DNA from: a bacterium
Lineage (GTDB): Bacteria; Zixibacteria; MSB-5A5; GN15; FEB-12
DNA: 7,810 nucleotides
NCBI GenBank assembly: GCA_030668045.1
Contig: DAOUUR010000092.1
Span: forward strand, 1 to 7,810
Direction: 5' to 3'
Shown: piece after piece, positions 1 to 5,738 of the stretch
Layout of the letters: the number at the start of each line of letters is the position of its first letter
How positions within the stretch are numbered: the first letter of the stretch is position 1
The notes under the pieces: model-generated
Database searches by the model: none
What the model was told of the DNA's origin: nothing
Seen by the model: only the letters and a program-made list of their open reading frames with translations
Made by a program: the position numbers and the translations under genes

Positions 1-842
1 GCGATCATCCTCACGTCGACATCGATTGAATCATTACCGCCGACCCGTTCAAAACATTTTTCCTGTAAAACTCGCAGCAGTTTCGACTGGGTCAGCATCG
101 ACATGTCGGCAATCTCGTCAAGGAACAGAGTCCCATTGTCGGCCTGCTCAAATTTGCCGATCCGCTTGAAGTACGCACCGGTGAAGGCACCCTTTTCGTG
201 GCCAAACATCTCCGATTCCAGTAGAGTCTCTTGAAGAGCCGCACAATTGGCGGAGAGGAATTTGCTGTTTCGACGTTTGGAATTGCGATGGATGGCCCTG
301 GCTACCAGCTCCTTGCCGGTACCCGATTCACCAAAGATCAAGACGGCAGCGTCGGTCTTGGCAACCTGGCCGATCAACTTGGCAATCTCGACGATTTCCG
401 GCGACTTGCCGACAATCTCGTCAATACCGTGGTGTTTGGTAGCATCAGTCACAGGAGCTGCGGGCATCACAGCATGACGCGAGAAACCACAGGCCTTATT
501 GACCGAGTCGATCAGCTTATCTATTTCAAAAGGTTTGGTAAGGTATTCAAAGGCACCTTCGCGCATAGCCTCAATGGCGTTTTCGGTAGATACGAATCCG
601 GAGATTACAATAACGGGAAGGGTGCTCTTTAGTTCTTTGATCTGCTTGAGAACGTCCAGACCAGAGAGAGTCGGAAGATTAACATCGAGCATCACCAAAT
701 CAAGATCGTCACGATCGGTGACGTAATTGGAGACCTCGGTGCCGTCTTCTAAAAAGTCGAACTTAAATTTTTGTGAATCAAACAAATCTGCCAGTGATCT
801 GGACAGGTCCGTATCATCGTCAACCAATAATATATTTTTCAT
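1..842 (-). CDS. NtrC-family sigma-54-dependent response regulator (3' end outside window)
   Basis: The product is a two-component regulator that would activate RNA polymerase-sigma54 from upstream enhancer sites by ATP hydrolysis. The first 280 codons are present. Residues 1-120 are a receiver domain: acidic pocket D8/D9, phospho-acceptor D53 in LVMLDVNLP, switch S81 and K103 in YLTKPF. A linker precedes the AAA+ domain at about 140-280. That domain shows Walker A GESGTGKE (171-178), the sigma54-contacting loop GAFTGA (218-223) and Walker B GTLFLDE (237-243). The frame is still open at the window edge, so the rest of the AAA+ domain and any Fis-type DNA-binding domain lie outside. The ATG at 842 gives the usual [10 protein letters not shown] opening; the nearest Shine-Dalgarno-like GAGGA is rather far upstream. 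No histidine kinase gene is visible beside it. Family assignment is certain; the target genes are unknown. Confidence 0.97.
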   Translation of the reverse strand, partial: MKNILLVDDDTDLSRSLADLFDSQKFKFDFLEDGTEVSNYVTDRDDLDLVMLDVNLPTLSGLDVLKQIKELKSTLPVIVISGFVSTENAIEAMREGAFEYLTKPFEIDKLIDSVNKACGFSRHAVMPAAPVTDATKHHGIDEIVGKSPEIVEIAKLIGQVAKTDAAVLIFGESGTGKELVARAIHRNSKRRNSKFLSANCAALQETLLESEMFGHEKGAFTGAYFKRIGKFEQADNGTLFLDEIADMSMLTQSKLLRVLQEKCFERVGGNDSIDVDVRMI

Positions 843-845
843 ACC

Positions 846-1082
846 CTAATACGTCCTCGGCGGTATGATTGAGTTATCGGCCAAAAAGAAAATATGTGAA
901 GAGGAATCTATATCCTTGAACAACTTTAAGAGAATTTTCTTGATATTTTCATAGAGGGAATCGACAATCCATGTTTTGAGAAACTGTCGAGTACATTGTA
1001 TACCTGATCCATTCGGAACGAATCTTCTATAGAGGGAAACGTCATTGATTGCTAAATGAGATCGTAGTTTCCCCGACGACAA
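846..1082 (-). CDS. Doubtful small ORF ending 3 nt before the response regulator
   Basis: The 78-codon frame has no recognisable family. Its only start options are non-ATG: TTG at 1082, with a poor Shine-Dalgarno (AGAAGA). An in-frame TGA lies seven codons further upstream, so there is no room for a longer gene. The second half, from about residue 40, is amphipathic and helix-like (LYENIKKILLKLFKDI), followed by a hydrophobic patch HIFFLA. The TAG stop is separated from the regulator ATG by three bases, the spacing expected of a coupled operon gene, and this is the main argument for it. Against it stand the base composition, rare start codon and lack of homology that I can recognise. It may be a chance ORF in the regulator's leader or the remnant of a lost partner gene. 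Confidence 0.22.
   Translation of the reverse strand: MSSGKLRSHLAINDVSLYRRFVPNGSGIQCTRQFLKTWIVDSLYENIKKILLKLFKDIDSSSHIFFLADNSIIPPRTY
951..1038. repeat. Two direct copies of ATAGAGGGAA, 78 bp apart
   Basis: Plus-strand ATAGAGGGAA occurs at 951-960 and at 1029-1038, upstream of the response regulator start. On the minus strand each reads TTCCCTCTAT. The spacing of 78 bp is a multiple of three, so both copies fall in the same frame of the small ORF and encode SLY each time. This could be a pair of protein-binding sites, an old internal duplication, or chance; ten bases in an AT-rich stretch is weak evidence. Confidence 0.3.
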
Positions 1083-1094
1083 ATCTTCTGCATA

Positions 1095-1106
1095 GAATGA
1101 TCATTC
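1095..1106. repeat. 12-bp perfect palindrome GAATGATCATTC
   Basis: The two halves GAATGA and TCATTC are exact reverse complements with no spacer. The site lies about 255 bp upstream of the response regulator start and about 105 bp past the stop of the membrane-protein gene. A symmetric site of this size in non-coding DNA fits an operator for a dimeric regulator, but no such role can be shown from sequence alone. Confidence 0.35.
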
Positions 1107-1164
1107 AATGACACACCTGGACGAGTCATGGTTCAGATCGAAACATAAGTGAAACAACAAAACA

Positions 1165-1182
1165 GACCTTCGCAGGCCTTCG
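1165..1182 (-). terminator. Weak possible intrinsic terminator after the envelope operon
   Basis: On the minus strand a short stem (AGGCC pairing with GGTCT, one G-U, loop TGCGAA) is followed by a T-rich run, GTTTTGTTGTTT. It lies about 30-45 nt past the stop of the six-helix membrane protein, where the PEGA operon would be expected to end. The stem has only five pairs, so it is much weaker than the terminator at 4464-4438 and termination may be partial. Confidence 0.35.
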
Positions 1183-1210
1183 GAAAAAGATGCTCTTGAT
1201 ATGTAAGGAG

Positions 1211-2056
1211 TTACATTTCTTCGTCGATGAGGAGTCCGACCGCGGAACCCATCCAGAAGAAATTGATAAAGAAGTCTGCCCCGATACCAATCACAAGCAA
1301 CCAGTAAACCAGGTCCGGCTTGAACTTATCAACCAATACGTCAGCCCGCCCAACAGCGGCAGAGATCAGCACAGGCACCACCAGGATTATCGTTGATAGA
1401 ACGAAAATCGCCACCGGACGCCTTCGCCAGACTCTCACTGATCGACCGATGGCCTGCAATATGTTATCACCAAAGACTGCAATCGAAGGCACGATCAGGA
1501 AGCAGAAGCTGAGAACTACACAATATATCAATGGCAACAAGCCAAGTTCAAAAGCCAGTTCCCGGCGAGGCGAGCCCGTAATCAGTGGCGCAAACAAGTC
1601 GGGAAGCACAAAATTAACCAGTAGAAGAACTCCATTGAGCAGCAGCCATCCAAAGACAAATTGCAGCCACCGCTTCAGAGTAACCGACAGCAGCAACCGG
1701 TCGGCTGGAGCCGGGCGTCGATACGAATTCGCAAAAAGAACCGCCACCAGCCCGAGAACCGTTCCCTCAACGAGCATCCCAACAAAGAATCTGGCCCAAC
1801 CGAAGTAATAGGGCAGCAGAAGCACATGAGATGGATAATGAGTGAAGGGGACTGCTCTGTCATTATTGACCAGCGTTACCCACCCGTTCATCATCCCGGC
1901 AAAGAGCGGTGAGGAGAAATCATAGTGGGCGTAGAGAACCAACCATTGGAGGAGAAGATACGCCAGCAGTATCAGCCAGATTGTCCCCCGTCCCATCTGT
2001 TTGAAGGTGTCAATGATAAGCGAGATAAGTCTGTTTACATCGGCTATGATAGGCAC
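1211..2056 (-). CDS. Six-helix integral membrane protein of unknown function
   Basis: The 281-residue protein is very hydrophobic. Likely membrane helices lie at about 25-43, 85-110, 129-150, 170-196, 214-235 and 249-276, joined by short arginine-rich loops (RRP at 113-115 and VWRRRP at 209-214), which suggests those loops are cytoplasmic. The central piece, FLIVPSIAVFGDNILQAIGR and on to RRRP, resembles the common bacterial pattern of a helix ending in a proline, then an amphipathic segment AxxRS before the next helix. That pattern occurs in DUF/GDPD-type membrane domains of unknown role; this comparison is from memory and weak. Start is GTG at 2056: a GGAG Shine-Dalgarno lies six bases upstream, inside the last codons of the lipoprotein gene. 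It sits one codon after that gene's stop and is the third gene of the PEGA operon. Real gene, function unknown. Confidence 0.88.
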   Translation of the reverse strand: MPIIADVNRLISLIIDTFKQMGRGTIWLILLAYLLLQWLVLYAHYDFSSPLFAGMMNGWVTLVNNDRAVPFTHYPSHVLLLPYYFGWARFFVGMLVEGTVLGLVAVLFANSYRRPAPADRLLLSVTLKRWLQFVFGWLLLNGVLLLVNFVLPDLFAPLITGSPRRELAFELGLLPLIYCVVLSFCFLIVPSIAVFGDNILQAIGRSVRVWRRRPVAIFVLSTIILVVPVLISAAVGRADVLVDKFKPDLVYWLLVIGIGADFFINFFWMGSAVGLLIDEEM

Positions 2057-2059
2057 ATC

Positions 2060-3607
2060 TTACTCCGTAAAGTCTACCAGAACGCTGTTAACCGAACCGG
2101 TTGACACCCCGTGGCGATCAAACACAAACACCCTGAAGAAAAAGGTCCCGGTGCCCTGATGCTTATAAGTGTATTCATCAGTAGCGTTGTTGGTAATCAG
2201 ACCAACGATCTGGTCGGTAATAGTTACATCGACGTTAGCCCCGCGGAAAATCCGATAAGATTCGAAATCATCTTCGCCACTGATACTCCACTGGAAAGTA
2301 GCCGTTGAATCCGACTGCTCGGTTTTGTAAAACTCCACTGGTTCGGGAGCTGTATTTACACGGGTCGTGGCACTATCGACATTGGAGCCAGCTTTCAATC
2401 CGGTATTGTCAAAAACATATAGTTTATAGAAATATTCGGTGGCGTCAGACAAGGTCGTGTCCCGATACGATGCAGTGGATCGGTTAGTAATTGTAGCCAC
2501 CAGCTCAGAACTGGCATCATTGACCGAGGAGGAGTTGTCCCGGTAAATCCTGTAAGCCGAGAAATAGCCGCTGGCGGAACTTGGCCATGACAGATCAATC
2601 TGATAGGTTGAATAGGCTACGGCAGAAAGCTTGACTGCCTGAGGCGGTGTGAAAATTGTAAGAAATTCCGTGGCCGACACGGCATCGGCTGTATTGTCGG
2701 CAGCATCAGTGAACGAACCGGTAACCAGACCATTGGTGAGATTGAAAGACGAAGGCACAACAAAGAAACCGCTGTAGGTACTGTCGTCCGCTACCAGGTC
2801 GGTATGGGTAGCATCATCATATAGCTCTACCGAAGCCCCTGTAAAACCAACAAAAGCCTCGCCATCAGCCTCCCCAGCCACCAATTCGAAATACACCGTA
2901 TCACCTACATCAAGAGTCACTCCCGTTGGCGTAAAACTAACTTCCTCAATTGTTGCTCGCGTATCCAGCGTCACCTCGTCACTGAGCAAATCTCCGGTTT
3001 GAGAGCCATCGGCAAACTGCAGCTGACCAAAGACTTTCTTGAGACCATCATCCTCGGAAAGCTGGAACGATACATACGAGGAAAACGAGGAATAATCCTT
3101 CCAAACAGCATCGCCAAACAAACTATCTTCTGACAGAATATAATGAGTGGTACCAAAAGGAACATTTAGTTCGACCTGAACATCCCGTGACTTGACAAAT
3201 TCATCGTTGCCCGCTATCACCATCGACAGATTAGCAATTCGCACCGAGATCGCCTCGGAGGGCAACCCCTCCAGGCCTGTGTTCAATACCGAAGCAACCC
3301 GGAACAGGTAGCGAGTATTGACCGAGAGTCCTACAATAGTGATCAGGCGCTCGGTCGTGGAATCCCGAACCACATAGTCGCTACCGGTCGAATCAGAGAG
3401 ATAGACGCGATACCTGGCGATAGTGGATGGATTGGCCGCGTCCCAGGACAAAGTAACCGATTGATTGTTTAATCGCGCAGCCAGATTATAGGGAGCAACG
3501 ACGGCATCGGGAAGCGAACGAATCGGATCGCGTGATTCGATGTATCTGCTGCAACCAGCGGCCAGCAACAGAACCACAGCAAGAATTACAATAAAGTTCT
3601 TAGTCAT
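2060..3607 (-). CDS. Outer-envelope lipoprotein with FN3 and bacterial Ig-like modules
   Basis: The 515-residue protein starts with a lipoprotein signal peptide: basic MTKN, a hydrophobic stretch, and lipobox LAAGC with lipidated C19. Ser follows the Cys, which in E. coli rules favours the outer membrane. Modules follow in order. A fibronectin type III domain lies at about 36-125 (VTLSWDAA, YRVYLS, TRYLFRVASV). A bacterial Ig-like segment at about 128-218 has the HYILSEDSLF, W and DGLKKVF pattern and ends in VTLDT. A second Ig-like segment lies at about 220-318 (VGDTVYFELVAGEADG, ASVELYDD). FN3 domains follow at about 321-416 and 418-513 (YRIYRDN, YRIFRGA). There are no catalytic motifs; such stacks serve as binding scaffolds or spacers. 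It lies 12 nt downstream of the PEGA gene in the same operon, so it probably works at the envelope with it. Partner or ligand is unknown. Confidence 0.9.
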   Translation of the reverse strand: MTKNFIVILAVVLLLAAGCSRYIESRDPIRSLPDAVVAPYNLAARLNNQSVTLSWDAANPSTIARYRVYLSDSTGSDYVVRDSTTERLITIVGLSVNTRYLFRVASVLNTGLEGLPSEAISVRIANLSMVIAGNDEFVKSRDVQVELNVPFGTTHYILSEDSLFGDAVWKDYSSFSSYVSFQLSEDDGLKKVFGQLQFADGSQTGDLLSDEVTLDTRATIEEVSFTPTGVTLDVGDTVYFELVAGEADGEAFVGFTGASVELYDDATHTDLVADDSTYSGFFVVPSSFNLTNGLVTGSFTDAADNTADAVSATEFLTIFTPPQAVKLSAVAYSTYQIDLSWPSSASGYFSAYRIYRDNSSSVNDASSELVATITNRSTASYRDTTLSDATEYFYKLYVFDNTGLKAGSNVDSATTRVNTAPEPVEFYKTEQSDSTATFQWSISGEDDFESYRIFRGANVDVTITDQIVGLITNNATDEYTYKHQGTGTFFFRVFVFDRHGVSTGSVNSVLVDFTE

Positions 3608-3619
3608 AGCAATTTCTCT

Positions 3620-4357
3620 CTAAAACTCCATTGACAGCCTCAAGCCTGTCATCTCGGGACTTGTGGTGGGTGCTACCGCAATCCCTTTCACGGAGAAAAC
3701 ACCCCTCTCTTCAGGGAAGAACATTACAATATCGAGCATGTTGATACCCCATACGGCAACCACCGCACCTATTGAAATCCGACGCCAGCTCTCGGCATCG
3801 TACGCCTTGGCCCGTCGGTCGGTCAGCTCAGCGTGCAGTCTGACCAGTTCTTCATAGGTACCAGACTGGTTGGTTTCATCGTACTCATCTCGTTTTGTTA
3901 AATATGATTCTCGCTTGTCGTCAAAATCAGCATCGGCGATCAAATAGGCTACGACCGCACCAATGGTCAAAGAGGTAAACACCAGTCCCTTGCCCTTCTT
4001 CGATACATACTGCTGCCCCCAACCCGGAACAAGGAAAGAACGGGCGCCAGCCTTAAACCGCGTCTTTCGCGAGAGGGAGGCATCAACTTCGGTGATCTTT
4101 GAGGGATCCAGGACTATCCGCGTATCGTAGGTCTCATATCCGTACTTTTTGATCTCAAGTTTGTAATCACCAATTAGAGTCTGGCCAAAAACAACCGGGG
4201 TTACTCCCGAGAGCACAACTTCACCAGTCAATACCACCTGCGCTCCTGCCGGCACTGATCGTACGACCAGAGAGCCCGCCAGTACATTCTCAACTGACAG
4301 GGTGATCAGAAAACAAATTAGAAATAGGGTGGTGGCCAAAATCCTTTTCAACGCCAT
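3620..4357 (-). CDS. PEGA-domain and DUF5683 envelope protein
   Basis: The 245-residue protein begins with a signal peptide or anchor (about 1-27, ending VLAG). A PEGA domain follows at 28-96: GSLVVRSVPAGAQVVLTGE, then GVTP, then GDYKLEIKKYGYE. PEGA domains are small beta modules found on exported proteins of many bacteria. The second half (about 97-215) matches DUF5683, with its typical SFLVPGWGQQY motif (107-117) next to a basic KKGKG, then a hydrophobic helix at about 125-141 and another at 195-214. Between them lies a charged, probably coiled segment (143-192). The tail contains hydrophobic strands ending in EF. The ATG at 4357 has GAGG just upstream. First gene of a three-gene operon with its own sigma-70-like promoter. 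Known family pairing, no established biochemical function. Confidence 0.9.
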   Translation of the reverse strand: MALKRILATTLFLICFLITLSVENVLAGSLVVRSVPAGAQVVLTGEVVLSGVTPVVFGQTLIGDYKLEIKKYGYETYDTRIVLDPSKITEVDASLSRKTRFKAGARSFLVPGWGQQYVSKKGKGLVFTSLTIGAVVAYLIADADFDDKRESYLTKRDEYDETNQSGTYEELVRLHAELTDRRAKAYDAESWRRISIGAVVAVWGINMLDIVMFFPEERGVFSVKGIAVAPTTSPEMTGLRLSMEF

Positions 4358-4401
4358 CTACCTCGATTAACAACGAGTTAAGTCCGTTCGTAATTATCGG
4401 A

Positions 4402-4430
4402 ATAATAAGCGATTAGTTGATTTAAAACAA
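4402..4430 (-). promoter_or_regulatory. Sigma-70-like promoter of the PEGA operon
   Basis: On the minus strand TTGTTT (4430-4425) and TATTAT (4407-4402) are separated by exactly 17 bp. The -10 matches five of six consensus bases and the -35 keeps the TTG core. Transcription would start near 4395, leaving a leader of about 40 nt before the ATG at 4357, with GAGG as the ribosome-binding site. It lies just beyond the terminator of the preceding gene, which makes an independent start sensible. Confidence 0.6.
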
Positions 4431-4437
4431 GGCCTAC

Positions 4438-4464
4438 AATAAAAAAGGCCGATCTAAATCGGCC
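4438..4464 (-). terminator. Strong intrinsic terminator of the sugar transferase gene
   Basis: The plus strand reads GGCCGATCTAAATCGGCC at 4447-4464, a perfect 7-bp GC-rich stem with a 4-base loop. On the minus strand the stem is followed directly by six Ts (4446-4441), then ATT. It starts about 37 nt past the stop codon at 4502. The T run is on the correct side only for minus-strand transcripts, so it closes the sugar transferase transcript and separates it from the PEGA operon. Confidence 0.93.
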
Positions 4465-4501
4465 ACATAATCTTTGATGTTCACATCGGCTTGTTGTTCT
4501 C

Positions 4502-5437
4502 TCAACAGGCACCTTTGCCGGTAAAGACGACTATGACCGTCTTAAGCAGGATCCGGATATCGCTCCAGATCGTCCAATTGTCGATATACTCCAGATCATA
4601 TTTGACCTTCTCGGCAACTGTAACAACCGAAGAATCGTACCCACCTTCGACCTGCGCCAGTCCTGTCAGACCGGGTTTGACCTCAAGGCGACGCGAGTAC
4701 TGATCGACTTTTTCGGAGAGGTCCCTGACAAAAGTCGGGCGCTCTGGTCGCGGTCCCACCAGGGACATATCGCCGATTAGGATATTGACAAATTGCGGAA
4801 TCTCATCCATCCGCGTCTTACGCAGGATTGCACCCAGACGAGTGATCCTGGCGTCTCCACGAGTGGCCCAGACCGGCCCAGTTCCCGTTTCGGCGTTGGC
4901 AACCATCGTCCTAAACTTGATTACCTTGAAGAGCTTCCCGAAGTTATTCTCCCGCCTTCTTTCACGATTACGCTGCTCCCTGGCATCAGTATTCTGATGA
5001 TAACGACGATCCCGTTTTCTGCGATCAACTCCAACTCGAACCTGGGAATAGAAAACCGACCCTGGAGAGTCAAGCTTGATCATAACAGGAAGAATAATCC
5101 ACAATGGAAGAGTCAGGATCAACCCGACAATCGAGCCAATAATATCGAACGTACGCTTTAAGCCTCTGAAAATCATCTGTCTCAACACAGCAGGTTTAGC
5201 TACAAAAGTCGGCACCACAAATATAAAGAATGCACACAGCGCTACAAACAGGATTCCTTTGAAATATTCAGAAAACAGGAAGCTGAATTGGTTACTAACC
5301 GACATGGAAACTGCGACCCCGCCTGCTTGCGGCCGGTCCAACTCGATTTCTGTAATGGCACCATAACCGGAGGACGGATTGGCCACCACAGCAGCGTCCA
5401 CTCGCATCGTCAGGTTATTGTCGTATCGGTTTTCCAT
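4502..5437 (-). CDS. Polyprenyl-phosphate sugar-1-phosphate transferase (WcaJ/PglC-like)
   Basis: The enzyme would move a sugar-1-phosphate from a nucleotide sugar to undecaprenyl phosphate at the inner membrane, the first committed step of an exopolysaccharide, O-antigen or other lipid-linked glycan. Sugar specificity cannot be read. The family core is intact in its 311 residues: membrane-embedded helix from RTFDIIGS to LPLWIILP (95-117), KFRTM (174-178), catalytic Asp-Glu pair D211-E212 in RKTRMDEIPQ, GDMSLVGPRPERP (222-234) and VKPGLTGLAQV (253-263). Upstream are a membrane helix (about 58-80) and a non-conserved 50-residue cytoplasmic head. It is shorter than five-helix WbaP/WcaJ proteins and longer than PglC. 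Odd: residues 137-165, between VRVG and GKLF, are an insertion with 11 arginines. The Shine-Dalgarno is weak (GAAG). It stands alone between a sigma-54 promoter and a strong terminator. Confidence 0.95.
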   Translation of the reverse strand: MENRYDNNLTMRVDAAVVANPSSGYGAITEIELDRPQAGGVAVSMSVSNQFSFLFSEYFKGILFVALCAFFIFVVPTFVAKPAVLRQMIFRGLKRTFDIIGSIVGLILTLPLWIILPVMIKLDSPGSVFYSQVRVGVDRRKRDRRYHQNTDAREQRNRERRRENNFGKLFKVIKFRTMVANAETGTGPVWATRGDARITRLGAILRKTRMDEIPQFVNILIGDMSLVGPRPERPTFVRDLSEKVDQYSRRLEVKPGLTGLAQVEGGYDSSVVTVAEKVKYDLEYIDNWTIWSDIRILLKTVIVVFTGKGAC

Positions 5438-5485
5438 ATCTTCAAAAGGCCACTATATTTAAAATCATTTGGCTAACTTGTTCAG

Positions 5486-5502
5486 AGCAAAAGGACTGCC
5501 AA
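5486..5502 (-). promoter_or_regulatory. Sigma-54 (-24/-12) promoter of the sugar transferase gene
   Basis: The minus strand reads TTGGCAGTCCTTTTGCT. Against the sigma-54 consensus TTGGCACG-N4-TTGCT it matches 15 positions counting the free ones: the TTGGCA block is exact, CG is replaced by GT, and TTGCT is exact. The invariant GG and GC are 10 bp apart, as required. Taking the C at 5487 as -12, transcription starts near 5475 and leaves a leader of about 38 nt before the ATG at 5437. Such promoters need an enhancer-binding ATPase, and one is encoded at 842-1. Confidence 0.82.
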
Positions 5503-5630
5503 ACCCGGCTTCCAGCCAATAATGCTGTTCAATAATCGAGCAGAGCGTAATGCGTTGTCAGACATATTGTTAGGGTGGGTTAAATCAAGATTGGGACATG
5601 GATTGTTTTGGGCTTAGGACCAGAATCGCA

Positions 5631-5684
5631 GTTTGTGTGCAAACAGTTACCTACAATCAGAGTGTCCGGTGCATTGTCGTGCAC
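5631..5684. promoter_or_regulatory. Possible upstream activator sites: phased TGCA dyads
   Basis: Two inverted repeats stand here on the plus strand: GTTTG-TGTG-CAAAC (5631-5644) and GTGCA-TTGTCG-TGCAC (5669-5684). They place TGCA at 5638, 5670 and 5680. The intervals of 32, 10 and 42 bp are close to whole helical turns, so all would face the same side of DNA. They lie roughly 150-195 bp upstream of the -12 element, a normal distance for enhancers of sigma-54 activators. The binding protein is not known and the match is by structure only. Confidence 0.42.
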
Positions 5685-5738
5685 ACCGCCAATCACACTA
5701 CGGTTCGATCCTGTGAATCAAATGCGCAGCAAGGTGGG

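Larger units (their letters stand above)
843..1210. other. AT-richer stretch between membrane-protein and regulator genes
   Basis: This 368-bp stretch separates the stop codon of the six-helix membrane protein from the start of the response regulator. It looks richer in A+T than the neighbouring genes. It holds a weak terminator-like hairpin near 1167-1182, a 12-bp palindrome at 1095-1106, two copies of ATAGAGGGAA (951-960 and 1029-1038) and one unconvincing 78-codon ORF. The promoter of the response regulator is expected here, but I found only weak sigma-70-like hexamers, for example TTGTCG and TATCAA 16 nt apart on the minus strand near 938-965. I do not annotate these as a promoter. No GG-N10-GC sigma-54 element with good flanks was found. 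Confidence 0.5.
5438..5738. other. Regulatory intergenic region before the sugar transferase gene
   Basis: This 301-bp gap lies between the stop of the PorV-like gene and the start of the sugar transferase. It has no coding signal on either strand. It contains a sigma-54 promoter (5502-5486) and, further upstream, a group of TGCA-centred dyads (5631-5684). I found no convincing intrinsic terminator for the PorV-like gene and no IHF consensus between the dyads and the promoter. Confidence 0.7.

Noticed and set aside
231..726. Overlapping plus-strand frames opposite the response regulator
   Set aside because: They are antisense to clear receiver and AAA+ coding sequence with catalytic motifs, and have no family of their own.
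1320..1808. A 162-codon plus-strand frame opposite the six-helix membrane protein
   Set aside because: Its product is rich in Thr, Ser, Arg and Lys with no domain, as expected from the antisense of a hydrophobic protein; the minus-strand gene has a ribosome-binding site and operon context.
5503..5668. Possible IHF site between the dyads and the sigma-54 promoter (AATCAAGATTGG at about 5583)
   Set aside because: The first half AATCAA fits, but the TTR half is at the wrong distance, so the consensus is not met.
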